DNA of 54,753 nucleotides from Mytilinidion resinicola. Its lineage: Eukaryota; Ascomycota; Dothideomycetes; Mytilinidiales; Mytilinidiaceae. Under the pieces are notes generated by a model, which had not been told where the DNA came from, searched no databases, and saw nothing but the letters and a program-made list of their open reading frames with translations. The stretch covers positions 263,048 through 317,800 of the forward strand of contig NW_022985469.1 in NCBI RefSeq assembly GCF_010093595.1, given 5' to 3'. This document shows positions 11,094 to 23,043 of the stretch, in pieces; within the stretch, counting starts at the first letter, position 1; each line of letters starts with the position of its first letter. The translations under genes and the position numbers were made by a program.

Positions 11094-12335
11094 ATGAAAG
11101 CGGGACAATTTTACGCAAAGGAAGACATCCGCGTCACGGAGGTCCCCAAACCGGAGCCCAAAGACAATGAAGTCCTAATCGATATCGAATGGTGTGGAAT
11201 ATGTGGTAGCGACCTCCATGAATATATTATAGGTAGGAAAGTGGCATCGGCCGTCACACTGTTCAAGCGCTCACTTGCATCTTCACAGGTCCTATGGCAA
11301 TTCCCAGCGTGAAGCCCCACCCACTCACCAAAGAGGTCCTTCCCATAACCATGGGCCACGAGTTCTGCGGCCGCATCGTCTCTGCTCCCTCAGACTCCAC
11401 TTTGAAGCCTGGCCAAGCCGTTATGGTCGACCCGCGCCTCTACTGCAGCTCATGCAGTCGGTGCGCCTCCCAGGCCACTAACACTTGCTACAGCTGGGGC
11501 TTCCACGGGCTCTCAGGCAACGGCGGGGGATTTTCCGAGTCCATTGTCGTAGATGCGAGCATGTGCTACGCCATCCCAGATTCGTCCCTAGATCTAGCAG
11601 CCTTGATCGAGCCGCTGGCAGTAGCGTGGCATGCGGTGCGCGCTTCTGGTAGAGAAGACTTCAGCAGCGAGTCTGCGCTGATTTTAGGCGGCGGACCGGT
11701 GGGAATCGCGGTACTGTTGGTCCTCCGCGCGAAGGGAACTAAGCAAGTCTTCGTGTCTGAGCCAACGGCCAAGCGCGCGGAGCAAAACGCAGAGCTCGCG
11801 GATGCGGTGTTCAATCCGATAAAAGAGAAGGTTGCAGAGAGATGTATTGAGAAAACTGGTGGAGAAGGCGTCGGGTATGTATTCGATTGCGCAGGCATTC
11901 AGGCGGGGATGAATGATGGGATGGGAGCTTTAAGACACCAGGGGGTTTATGTGAATGTTGCGGGATGGGAGAAGCCTGTGAGTTTTCTTTAGCGGTATTG
12001 AAATAATTGATGCTGAACATTTCTAGATAGTAGTTCCGCAACTAGACTTGATGTTGAAGGAAATTTCAGTAACGGGATCTCTAGCATATGATGATCGCGA
12101 TTTCAAGGAGACGGTTGAGGCTTTTGTGGATGGTACGTCGATGAATCTAAGATACTGAGCTAACATGACTAATGAATTTCTAGGAAATTTCAAGGGTGTT
12201 GAAAAGATGGTTACCAGCCGTATTCATCTCGATGATGTTTTAGAAAAAGGTTTTGTTGAGCTGGTTAAGAACAAAGACGACCACATCAAAATTCTTGTGA
12301 CTCCGAATCGCAAAAATCTTGGTCAGAAAAAGTAG
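11094..12335 (+). CDS. Zinc-dependent medium-chain dehydrogenase, (R,R)-butanediol/sorbitol-type
   Basis: Predicted as join(11094..11232, 11289..11977, 12027..12132, 12184..12335), 361 aa, the usual family length. All three introns (56, 49 and 51 bp) are GT-AG and keep phase. Catalytic zinc ligands are Cys37 (GICGSD), His70-Glu71 (GHEFCG) and Glu154 (IEPLAV). The structural zinc site is Cys99, Cys102, Cys105 and Cys113. The nucleotide-binding motif is GGGPVG at 180-185, and an acidic residue at the end of the next strand (VFVSEP) suggests NAD(H) rather than NADP(H). Family members interconvert secondary alcohols and ketones in the cytosol, for example 2,3-butanediol/acetoin or polyols. The overall pattern is closest to the butanediol dehydrogenase branch, but polyol or threonine dehydrogenases cannot be excluded. 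The gene looks intact. Confidence 0.92.
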
Positions 12336-12752
12336 CAATATTGGTCGATGCTTTGTGTTCCATTAAAAAGATGATGGCTCACGCATGCGTAGTGTAGTTA
12401 TTTCCGAACTCTTTCCATAGTCTAGTGACCCTCTAGAGCCCTCTGTAACTTCCCTTATAACTTGGCACATACGTTTATATCGCTGCGAAGGTCCCTTTCC
12501 CCATTTTTGTGTCTTGGCGGATACACGAAGGATGCCAAGGGTATGTGTAAGCACAGATACCCGCAGACTTATTGTGCCGCATGCCGAAATACCTGCTGTT
12601 GATGCATGGATCGTACATACCAAGAACCCTGTAACCTGTAGAAGTCTTCGACGGCTCGTGCACGCTGACACCTCGTGCACGGTCTCCTCTTCCCACACCG
12701 CCATCTTCAAAAACCCACAACCTCATCAAATTTCCACCAAATTGGCTAAATA
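12336..12752. other. Intergenic region before the transposon block
   Basis: Contains the 3' flank of the dehydrogenase gene and, further right, sequence that may be the 5' end of the pogo-like element starting its transposase at 12753. No terminal inverted repeat of that element could be located with confidence. No other gene is seen. Confidence 0.4.
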
Positions 12753-12864
12753 ATGGCTGGAATTGAAGCTGCACTCGCAGCGCTTCGTCTCAACCCCGAC
12801 AGGAAGATCCAAGATGTCGCTACTGAGCATGGTGTTGACAGAAGCACCCTTTCTAAGCGCCACC

Positions 12865-13159
12865 TGTCACGGTGACGATGTATCGGGCATTTGAACGCGA
12901 GATAGACAAGTATCAGATTCAAAGAAGGATAACTACGTGCTATTACCGTGGTTGGTTACAAGACGTCAAGATGCCGAGTTGAATTAGGGACGGGAGCCAG
13001 GCTATATACAAGACGAGAAAAGGGGCTCGCATATAGCGCGTGGCCCTAACAGAATCGGGAATCAGGTGGCAGGCGCGTGGCGCACGCGTGCGCACGTATG
13101 CGGGAACAAGGTGTCAGGGGATTGATGCTTAGAGGGAGGCCATGATCAATACCGTGACA
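12865..13159 (-). repeat. Solo LTR 1 (295-bp family), TSD CCACC
   Basis: The ends are TGTCACGGT and ACCGTGACA, forming short inverted termini. It is flanked by CCACC at 12860-12864 and 13160-13164, and removing it restores the transposase frame. Relative to copies at 13465 and 54562 it is reversed. It is almost free of RIP-like changes. No internal retroelement sequence is present, so it is a solo LTR. Confidence 0.93.
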
Positions 13160-13464
13160 CCACCGGGGAAAGACTACTTCCAAAGAGAATAGCTACAATT
13201 CTCAACAACTGCTTAAGCCAGGGCAGACTCAGGCTCTTATCGAGTATATAAATAACCTCTTAGAGCGTAGGCTTCCTCTAATATAAGCTATAGTACGTAA
13301 TATAGCTCAAAAAATTGCTGGCAGAAGGCCTGGTGGAAATTAGGTTTCTTAATAGGTTAAACGCAATAAAAAACACCTTAAATTAGCATACCTTAACCCT
13401 ATTAATAAAGTAAGGAAAAGGGCTAATTTGGCGCTGTATTATAGTATATATTTTAAAATACTAG

Positions 13465-13759
13465 TGTTATAGTATTAATTATAGCCTCCCTCTAAGCATT
13501 AATCCCCTAATACCTTATTCCTGTATACGTGCGCATGCATGCGCCACGCGCCTGCCACTTAATTCCCGATTCTGTTAGGGCCACGCGCTATATGCGAGCC
13601 CCTTTTCTCGTCTTATATATAGCCTGGCTCCCGTCCCTAATTTAACTCGGCATTTTAACGTTTTATAACTAACTATAGTAATAGTATATAGTTATCCTTC
13701 TTTAAATCTAATACTTATCTATCTCGCGTTTAAATGCCCGATATATTATCACCGTAACA
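13465..13759 (+). repeat. Solo LTR 2 (295-bp family), RIP-mutated, TSD ACTAG
   Basis: Exactly 295 bp, the same length as solo LTR 1 and clearly the same family in the opposite orientation. It is flanked by ACTAG at 13460-13464 and 13760-13764. Compared with solo LTR 1 it has many C-to-T and G-to-A changes, but the CG-rich core (GCGCCACGCGCC) survives. Confidence 0.92.
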
Positions 13760-13906
13760 ACTAGGCAGAAAGCTAATAAAGTATAGTATTCTACCTTAGA
13801 ACACCTATAATATAGATAAAAAAGGATTTTTTATTAGATATTTTTAAAAAATAAAGAGGGTGTTTAGTAGAAAGGTATATAACTTAGGACGGCTTTTTTA
13901 TATTAT

Positions 13907-14316
13907 TGTTACGGTATTAACCGCGACACCCTACCTACCGAAATTCTGCCGCAGATTGCTACAACTCTAGCAATCTGCACCGGCCTACTACCGTTAGCCG
14001 GCCTCCTGCCCTGCCTACCCTGCTCCGCTCCCATCTCGCTTCCGCTTCCTATCCTGTCCCGCTCCAGCCACCTACCGGCTGCCCCCTTTTCCTATTACCT
14101 AATCTGGTAAGGACCTCGCGTACACGCGTGCCACGCGCCGAAACGGCATAGAGGCCGTACGCCACGCGCTCGGCCACGCCCTTATATCCGGTGGCCCGTC
14201 TCCCGTCTTCCTGTTCCTTACACAACGTTTTAATTCTCCACGTAGTATTGTATATAGCACCTAATCAACGCTCCTTTTTAAGCCCTCGACCTCTCGCGTG
14301 TAGCGCTATTGTAATA
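13907..14316 (+). repeat. 5' LTR of gypsy copy A
   Basis: 410 bp, starting TGTTACGGTATTAACC and aligned end to end with the LTR at 19467. Contains a CG-rich core (ACGCGTGCCACGCGCC) that has resisted mutation. Confidence 0.92.
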
Positions 14317-17300
14317 TTATATTATATCTACTTTTACTACTATAGATACCCCTGCTAACCTAACTATAATACTTCTAAAGCTTATTAGCTCTATAAAGGA
14401 ATAGCAGGCTGCTGTAATAGAAGTCCTGTCCGCCTAGAAATAGGAAATTGCTGCTCTGCAGGAGGAAGTAGCCGTAATTCGGTTTAAATCTACTTCTACT
14501 CTACTACTAGCGCCTAACTAATAATTTACAGGGCCTCCTATTTATAAATTAAATAATAGCTTAATACCTGCTAATAATATAAACTATATATAGACCCCAA
14601 CTATTAAAGTTACTCCGCTAACTTTAATAGACTTTTCCCTAATAGCCGCCGCCCTGCTAACCCTAAAAACTAAACATCTAATTAACTTTTTAATATTTAA
14701 GGGAAGTTAAAAGGAACTTCTAATTTTTATCCGATAACTATAGTATAAACTAGAAGGAAATACTAATTAATACCTAACTAAATATACTCGCCTGCTATAC
14801 GCTTACTTTTAATTAGAATCTAACCTATTAACACTTATTAACCTCTTAATAGACTAAGATATCTATACTATTAATTAACTTATTTAATTCCTGCAGGCTA
14901 TATACAACAATCTAAACTAGAAACTTATATTTTTAAATTAACTCTATATACTAAAGTAAGGAAGGTGTGCCTTTATATTATACTTTACTAAATTTTAATA
15001 ACTTGCCGCTAATATAGATCTAAATAAAGCTGGCCTAATAACTTAGCTCTAATACTTCTTCTCTAATAAACTCTGCTATATAATAGTTAGTGCTACTACC
15101 CTAAATAATCTAAATAACTATACTAACTTAATCGCGAAGTATAATAATAATCTATAATTCCTGCCCGGCTAACCCTCTTAATATTCCCCTCTATTATAAA
15201 AAAACCTAGATATAATAGAAATTAATATATCTAAATATACTCCAGCCGGCTTAGCCGAATAAGATAAATATTATTAAAAGGGCCTCTGCTTTAAATGCGG
15301 AAAGCATAGCTATATCTCCTGCAATTACTCTATTTTTTTACCTTAAGTCCGATTATCTAGTATAGATAAGCCTTTAAGCCCCTAACTGTATATATACGCG
15401 CAATTAACTAATTCCACCTAATTTTTATCTGCCCGCCGTTTTTCTATATCTACTACTTTATTTTCTAGCTCTAATTAATCTAGAGGTAGCCGCTTGTTCT
15501 ATATAAAAAAGTTATTAAAAGCTCTATTCTAGGGCTAAGTTGCCCCCTAGGACTATTCTAACCCCGGATTTCTATAAACCTATTTAAAGAACCTAAACCT
15601 AACTCCTAGAAATAATAGATTCTTATCCCTATTTCTATATAATAAGGCCCTACCTATATAAACGCTGTAGCTCTAATTAATAGTAGAGCTATAGGTATAG
15701 GTTATATTTACAGGAATCTGGCGCGCGTATAGAACCTCCGCCTTAACCTGCTTTCTTACGTTTTACGCCTAACTAGATTTAATAGAAAAACGCTTAAAGA
15801 AGAATAGATTACGCACTCTACGCAAGTAACCTTTTACCACCTAAACTATATAAAACAGATCCGTCTCTATATACTAGAACTCGGTAAATATAAGCTACTA
15901 CTAGAATAGCCCTAGCTATATAAGCACTGTGTTAGATTTAACTATAATAACTAACAACTATTGTTTTAATTATCCTAATACTAGGCGTAATACCTGCGCA
16001 ATTTCTAAACCTTTGCAATAAAAACTTATATAGAACAGCTTCCTAAAGCGCCCCTTATTAAGTAGTACCCGACACCTCTAACCTAACGCTTTTACTTATA
16101 GCAATTAAGCCTGTCTATATAATACTAATATAATTACTAGCTTCCTAAAATAGTATACTAGATAAATATACCTAACCCTAAACCTAAGCTAGAAACCGAA
16201 CCTAAAACTAAATCTAATTCTAAATTTAAACCTAATACCCGGACGGATATCTATATACTAAACGCGGCGTCTATAACCTAATTAGCCTAATAACCTAATT
16301 ATAAAATCTTTGCTATTACTGTTACTAATATTATTAAAGCCTTAGCTCCGAAAACCTAAACTAACTTAGCTATAAAAGTCCTAGCATAATATTACTATTT
16401 ACTAAAGACTTTCTCCTAATAGGAAGCTAATAAGTTACCTAAATACTAAATATATAATTATAAGATTATGCTTAAAAATAGCAAACTATATAGATTTAGC
16501 CTATTATACGGAATATTATAAAATAAATTAAAGGTGCTAAAGAAGTACCTTAATAATAACCTTGCAAAAGGATTTATCCGTGCTAGTTTATTACCTATCG
16601 CCTCTCCGGTTATCTTTATTAAAAAGCCCGGAGGAGGCCTATAATTCTGTGTTAACTACTGCGCGCTAAATGCTATAACTATTAAAAACTAATACCTAAT
16701 CCCCTTAATTTAGAAGACCCTAGTATAATTAAGTAAGGTAAAATACTATATAAAGCTTAATATTATCTCCGTATTTAATTGCTTATAAATCGCGAAAGGA
16801 GATAAATAGCTAACTGCTTTCCGGACGCGATACAGCCTGTTTAAATACCTGGTAATGCTATTTAGATTAGCTAACACTTTTAGCACGTTCTAATACTATA
16901 TAAATAATATGCTCCGCCTATACCTAGACGTATTCTATACTATATATATTAATAATATTCTAATATATAGCAAAAACTTCGAAGACCACCAGCGTTATAT
17001 AAAGCTAGTCCTAGAAGTAATAGAAGCCGCCGGCCTATAACTAGATATTAATAAGTGCAAATTCTATTAGAATAAGGTTACCTACCTAGGGTATATAATA
17101 TTAACCGGCGGAATTAGTATAGACCTAAACAAGATTAAGAATATCTATAACTAGGAAGTCCCCTATAATATTAAGGATATATAAGCCTTTATTAGATTTA
17201 TAAACTTCTACTAATAATTTATTAATAATTTCTCTGGCCTGGCCGCTCCCCTAATTATACTTATAAAAAAGGATGTTCTGTTCCGGTTTAATAAGTCCTG

Positions 17301-19466
17301 CTGTGCGGTATTTAAACAACTTAAGACAGTATTTACTACCGCCCTAATCCTCTGTTATTTTAACCCTAAACTGCCGATTATTATTAAGGCCGATTTATCT
17401 AACTATATAAATGCTGGAGTGCTCTCGTAAATAGATAAATAAGGAATACTCCGACCTGTAGCCTACTTCTTAAAATAATTAAGTCCTGCTAAATATAACT
17501 ATAAAATCTATAATAAGGAACTTCTAGCAATTATCTAATGCTTTAAACAGTGGCGGCCTAAACTAGAAGGCGCAGTATTCCTAATTTAGGTTTTTAGCAA
17601 CTATAAGAACCTGCAGTACTTTACAACTATAAAGTAGTTAAGCTACTAATAGGCTTATTAGTCCAAATACCTGTCCCGATTTAACTTCTTAATTACCTAC
17701 TAACCTAGTAAGTACAGTAAGAAGCCTAACGCCTTAACGTGTTGTACGCAAGATGCGCCTGTATAAAAAGAAGCTTAAGCAGCCTAAAATTAGATACTGC
17801 TCTATTCTAACCTATTTATATAGTTAAATCTAATAGAAACTAACTAAATAATTTAGGAGATTATTAAGAATAAATACCTAAATAATAAGTTTATCCAGGA
17901 AGTTCTAGAGATGTTATGCTCCGGAGTATACCGCTCTAAGAAAATTACCCTAAGTAAATGTAAAAAGCAAGATAGTAAGCTCTACTTCCGCAACTAAATA
18001 GCAATTCCTAATAATAATAAACTAAAGATTAAACTGCTTTATTATATATATAATTCCCCTATTAGCGGCTACTCTAGATATAGAAAGACTCTAGAAATTT
18101 TCTAAAAAAAATACTACTAGCTGTATATATTTAAAATAATCCGCCGATTTATAGTATACTATTACACCTATTACTATATAAAGGCTTTAAAAAAAAAGTA
18201 TAATAGCTTTCTAAAACCTCTACCCGTTCTGTAGTATTACTAGTAAAATATTTCTATCGACTTTATTATTAAACTACCTAAATCCGAAAGCTATACTAAT
18301 ATTATAGTTATAGTAGACCGCCTAAGTAAGTACTAATATATAATTCCCTGTAGAATAATTACAGCTAAGGCTATAGCTAACCTATTCTACTAATATATTT
18401 AGGTATATTATAGATTGCCTAATATATACGTATCTAATTAAAAATTACAGTTTATCTCTATATTTTAGAATAAACTCTATAAGCAACTATATATTAAAGC
18501 CTAATTATTATCGGCCTTCTACCCGGAAACTAATAGCTAAATAAAGAAGGCTAATTTAATACTAGAATAAGTCCTCCGCGCCTATATAAACTATAAGCAA
18601 GATAACTAGGTTACCTAGCTGCTGTCCGCTTAGTTTAAGGTAAATAACACCCGATCTAAATTAATAATAGTAACACTATTTATTGCTATTTTAGGATAAT
18701 ACCTAAAAATAGGCTTTAAACCGCTATTAGGAACTCTGCGCCCTGCCTATTAAGCACTATAAGCACTTAAGGCTAATTAAATAGTTAATAAAATATCGGA
18801 TATTAAGCAGTTTATCCGCGAAGAAATAACTTAGGCCTAAGTAATATAAGAAGAATATACTAACTAAAAATATATAGGCGCACCAGCCTATAAAGTAGGT
18901 AATAAAGTTTAGTTAAATATATAGAATATCTGTATAAATTAACCCGCTAAAAAGCTTAATTAGAAGAACCTAGGAAAGTTCCTAATTATATAAATTATCT
19001 TTCCGTACGCCTATTAACTAGGCCTACCTAAATCTATAAAAATATATCCTGTCTTCTATATTTTATTACTCTATCCTGCCGCTCTGCAAGCTAACTACCT
19101 GCCTAGCTAGGAGTTGCCCCTACCTAAACCTATTTAAGTTAAAAGAGAGACTAAATAGTATATTAACTGTATTAAAGGCATACGCCTAAACTAGTGCCGA
19201 AAATAATATAAGTACTTAGTCCGATAGACTAGATATAATAACCTATTCTAGTAACCTGTTAATAACCTAAAAAATACTACTACTGCAGCTAATTATTATT
19301 GCTGCCACCCTAAAGCTTATAATCCTGCGTCTAATAAGCCCCGTCCTGCTGGACCCTAAAACCTTAATTAAGATTTAATTTATAGCCTTACTCCCGATAA
19401 ATAGCCGTATATATTATAAATAGCGCTTTCTACTCGCTAAGAGACTTGGGTTTAGAAGGGGGGTAC

Positions 19467-19876
19467 TGTCACAGTATTAACTATAACACCCTACCTACCG
19501 AAATTCTGCCGCAGATTGCTACAACTCTAGTAATCTGCACCGGCCTACTACTGTTGGCCGGCCTCTTGCCCTGCCTACCCTGCTCCGCTCCCGTCTCGCT
19601 TCCGCTTCCTATTCTATCCCGCTCCAGCCACCTACTGGCTGCCCCTTTTTCCTATTACCTAATCTGGTAAGGACCTCGCGTACACGCGTGCCACGCGCCG
19701 AAACGGTATAGAGGCTGTACGCCACGCGCTCGGCCACGCCCTTATATCCGGTAGCCTGTCTCCCGTCTTCCTGTTCCTTATACAACGTCTTAATTCTCCA
19801 CGTAGCATTGTATATAGCACCTAATTAACGCTCCTTTTTAAGCTTTCGACCTCTCGCGTATAGCGCTATTATAACA
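19467..19876 (+). repeat. 3' LTR of gypsy copy A
   Basis: 410 bp, the same length as the 5' LTR, and ends ATTATAACA directly before the ATTAT duplication. A purine-rich GGGTTTAGAAGGGGGG lies just upstream (19449-19463), the likely polypurine tract. A 74-codon open frame inside the LTR (19446-19670) is not considered a gene. Confidence 0.92.
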
Positions 19877-20168
19877 ATTATATAGAATAGTAATAGAAAG
19901 TGGATTATAGTAATTGCAGCTATCTGCAGTAATAGAATAGCGCTCTCTCCTGCCTTTATCTATTAAGCTATTTCTAAAAATATATAAAATATATAGCTCT
20001 AGGATTTTAACCCGGATAAATACTCCTGCTTTTTTATATTTTTACTAATAGAATAGACTAATAATAACCTTAGCTATACTTAGTTAACTACTATATTTAA
20101 CCGAGAGATAAAAGTAAAGGTATACTAAGAAAAAGTATTAGGTTTATAGCTGGAAAAGGGTTGTATTG

Positions 20169-20345
20169 CTATTAATAAGGTTGCGTGGAAAGGAAAAAAG
20201 CTCCGGCCACAGGCCTGCTATATAGTTAAGCGCGCGCCAGCAGAACCCCGGGCGCCGGCAGAACTCCGGACGCCGGAAAAACCTTTAGCCCGGGATCACG
20301 TAACGTCTATATATATAATAATCCGAGGCCTTAATAACTACTAAG
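20169..20345. other. GC-rich spacer between two elements
   Basis: About 175 bp of comparatively GC-rich sequence (for example CCGGGCGCCGGCAGAAC) between the pogo-like relic and element C. It has escaped most RIP-like change. No gene or known repeat end is recognised in it. Confidence 0.4.
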
Positions 20346-20594
20346 TGTTATAGTAACTACTTATAATACTTTACCTACTATAATTCGCCTATTATATAGC
20401 TTCGTCACCTAATCTCGCACGGAGCTCGTAAGCTCGCGCTATACGCACGTTCCGCCGGTATATTTTCTTCGCCGGCGCTCCGAATTTCCTATTCTTTATA
20501 CAATATCTTAATTCTCTATATAGTATTATACCTAGCACTTAATTAACGCTCCTTCTTAAGCTTTTAAACTCCTGCTTATAGCGCTAGCGTAATA
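20346..20594 (+). repeat. 5' LTR of element C (RIP-mutated)
   Basis: 249 bp, starting TGTTATAGTAACTAC and ending GCGCTAGCGTAATA. It aligns with the LTR at 33543 but carries many more T and A at C/G sites. Confidence 0.9.
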
Positions 20595-21194
20595 TTATAT
20601 TATATTCCTTTACTACTATAATAACCCTAAATAACCTAACTACTATACTTATAGAGCTAGTTTTTTCTATAAAGGAATAGCTTACTATAGTATAATCCTT
20701 GTTTATAAAAGCCCTGCAGAACTAATAATCTGCCTTTATAGAAGCCCTATAGCGCTAATAATCTATTTTTATAAAAGAAATAGCAGTGCTATAAAAGGAA
20801 ATATTAATAATCTAGTCCTAATCCTCTTCCTTTATACCGCCTACGCCTAACTAATAATTTATAGAGAACACTGTTTATAAATTAAATAATAGCTTAAAGC
20901 CTATTGCCCCTATAAACTGTATATAGACCCTAACTATTAAAGTTATACCTTTTCCCTTTTTTAATACCTTCCTAATATATTCTAACCTGCCTACCTAGAA
21001 ATCTAACCGATTAATTAACCCTTTAATATTTAACGGCTGCTAAAAGAAACTTCTTAGCTTTATCTAAAGACTATAATATAAACTAGAAAAAAACGCGGAC
21101 TAATACCCTACTAAATAAGCCCGCCTGCTATACGCGCACTTTTATCTAGAGTATAACCTATTAACGCTAATAGATTCTTTAATAGATTAGGATA

Positions 21195-23043
21195 ACGTAT
21201 TCTACTACTAAGCCGGCTAAACTACTAAGCCGGCTACTTTTCCTTAGCATAACTAATACTATATGCGCGTAGTTAATTTATTCGCAACTAGCTATAGAAC
21301 TTATATACAATATACTTAGATTAGATTTAGAAGAAGCTTCTTAATCCTTTTTATATATATATATATTGTGCCCAGCCTTTCTATAGTTTCTATAGCGCTG
21401 TTAAGCTAGTAAAGCCCTATTTGCACTATTTCTACTACCCACCTTTTTCCGTGGATTAGATACTCTAGACACTTTAGCAGCTATATATAACGCTGCTGTA
21501 CTATACTCTATTATACCGCCAGTCTAGATTCGCTTTCTTTTATAACTTTTACGCTTAGTTATCTCTACTAGTTGCTTTTTAAGCTCTTTAACCCGGGCTT
21601 TAATAAGTATATTTTCGTATAGCATCTCTTCGGCTCCTTTAATAAGCTTTAAGAAGCCTTTTTAGGCGGTTGTTAGTAACTATATAAAGGAATTACTTAC
21701 TAGCCTTAACTATAATCTAAATTTATATATATTACTTAGGGTCTTTAATTACTATAGTGTTTCTAGTAGGGGTGCTAGTAGTAGGGTCCGTAACCGTATA
21801 TTAAGGCGATTAAGAACTACCTGCGCGTTAATAGGAACTAATCTAGAGGCCTTAAAGGCCTTCTTGCAGTTTTTATATATAAACACGTTAAAAAACGCGT
21901 TTTTAAAGGCTGGTAGGAAGCCTTCTTTATTAATATAGTAGACGTGTCGGCGTGCTAAGTTTTATATATATTAAGAGTACTTTAGCTTTAATAGCGAGAA
22001 GTATACTATATTAAGTAGCTAAAGTATATGCAATAAATACGCAGGTATATAGAGGGTAAGGATTTGTTGTTTAATATAATAATCCTTAAAATCTTAGTTA
22101 AGGTGGCTTTTATAGCCGTCCAAAATTAGTAACCTATATAACCCTACCTAACGCGCCTTTATATATATATTAAAGTGCTTTAACTACTTAAAACTAAGCT
22201 TATTATTAGTCCAGCCGTTCTTAGAGATAGAGAGCTTCTAATTATACAGTATTTCTGCTTCCTTATACTATACAGAGATATAAACGCGTTTTTTATAGAT
22301 AATAAATAGTAGGGTTGTATATCTAGTAGCGCAGATGCTCTAGATAACTGTAACCTACTCTTAGTTACTTAGTTAAATAAGATTAGGCCTTATATATTTC
22401 TCTAAACCTGTAACAACCTTTATTATACTAATTATACCTATTTAAAAGCTAGTCTTATTAAAGTTGTGGATATTATCTGGATAGATGCCATACTTAGCTA
22501 TAGTCTCTTGCACGAGAGTAAACCACGTATTAATAACCTCTGGGTCTTCCTAGAGTATTCTCTAGCGGTTCTTTACCTAATTAAAAGCTATTTTAAGCTC
22601 CTTTATATAAGATATAAACCGTTAAGTCTAGTTCTTACCTACTAGTATCCTACCACGCGCAGCTAGTACTTTATCTGCTATATCTGCCACCTTATATAAC
22701 TAGGGCGCAAATCCTTACAAGTCTAGGTTAAGGATATATTATATAATTATATGCTCTTCGGTCGCAGTAAGCTTTAGGCAGTTTAGTCGTAATTAAGGTC
22801 GAAACGTAATTCCGTGGAGCTAATTAGAAAGCCGCTAATATTGTACGTTAAAGGCTGCTGCAGCGCGTTATATAGTCCTAAATTAACTAAAGGTAAAGGC
22901 TTAAAGCGCGAGATTAATACTGCCTTTTTGCTAAGATAGATAATCGCTGCGTTGTTAATATATTGCTGTATAAATATAGTGTTGGTTATACTAAGGAAAA
23001 GTGGCCGGCTTAGTAGTTTAGCCGGCTTAGTAGTGGAATACGT
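21195..23043 (-). mobile_element. Pogo/Fot1-like DNA transposon F (1,849 bp), nested in C
   Basis: The terminal inverted repeats of at least 60 bp begin ACGTATTC. They are flanked by TA at 21193-21194 and 23044-23045, the TA duplication of Tc1/mariner/pogo elements. Comparison with copy A shows the element interrupts the gag region of C. Each terminal repeat contains two direct copies of ACTACTAAGCCGGC, plausible transposase-binding sites. The transposase lies on the minus strand; readable pieces include EDPEVINTWFTLVQETIAKYG and, close after it, NFNKTSF, where the family has its first catalytic Asp. It is full of RIP-type stops and inactive. The length is close to that of full-size Fot1-type elements. 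Confidence 0.85.

Larger units (their letters stand above)
13907..19876 (+). mobile_element. Gypsy-type (Ty3) LTR retrotransposon, copy A, RIP-degraded
   Basis: 5,970 bp including two 410-bp LTRs, flanked by the target duplication ATTAT (13902-13906 and 19877-19881). No long open frame remains, yet protein blocks can be read through the stops. A gag zinc knuckle (near 15293) is followed by reverse transcriptase (about 16560-17000, with YINN at 16945-16956 where active enzymes have two Asp), RNase H (about 17390-17760), integrase (about 18110-18700) and a chromodomain-like C-terminus (about 19160-19320). This order, with integrase last plus a chromodomain, is that of Ty3/gypsy chromoviruses. 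The changes are mainly C-to-T and G-to-A, giving TA-rich sequence as expected from RIP. Copy B is the same family. The element cannot be active. Confidence 0.92.
12753..20168 (+). mobile_element. Pogo/Fot1-like DNA transposon relic, split by three insertions
   Basis: The ATG at 12753 begins a transposase with a psq-type helix-turn-helix (EAALAALRLNPDRKIQDVA). When the solo LTR at 12865-13159 and one CCACC copy are ignored, the frame runs on into a Tc5-type HTH (SKENSYNSQQLL). Pieces continue at 13165-13464, 13760-13906 (a block YNIDKKGF, where this family normally has the first catalytic Asp) and 19877 to about 20168 (block LQDFNPDKYSCFF), separated by the second solo LTR and gypsy copy A. 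Stop codons accumulate from about 13255 on, nearly all explicable as C-to-T or G-to-A changes, while the first 110 codons are clean. The element is dead. Its outer ends were not found; the right end is lost near element C. Confidence 0.75.
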
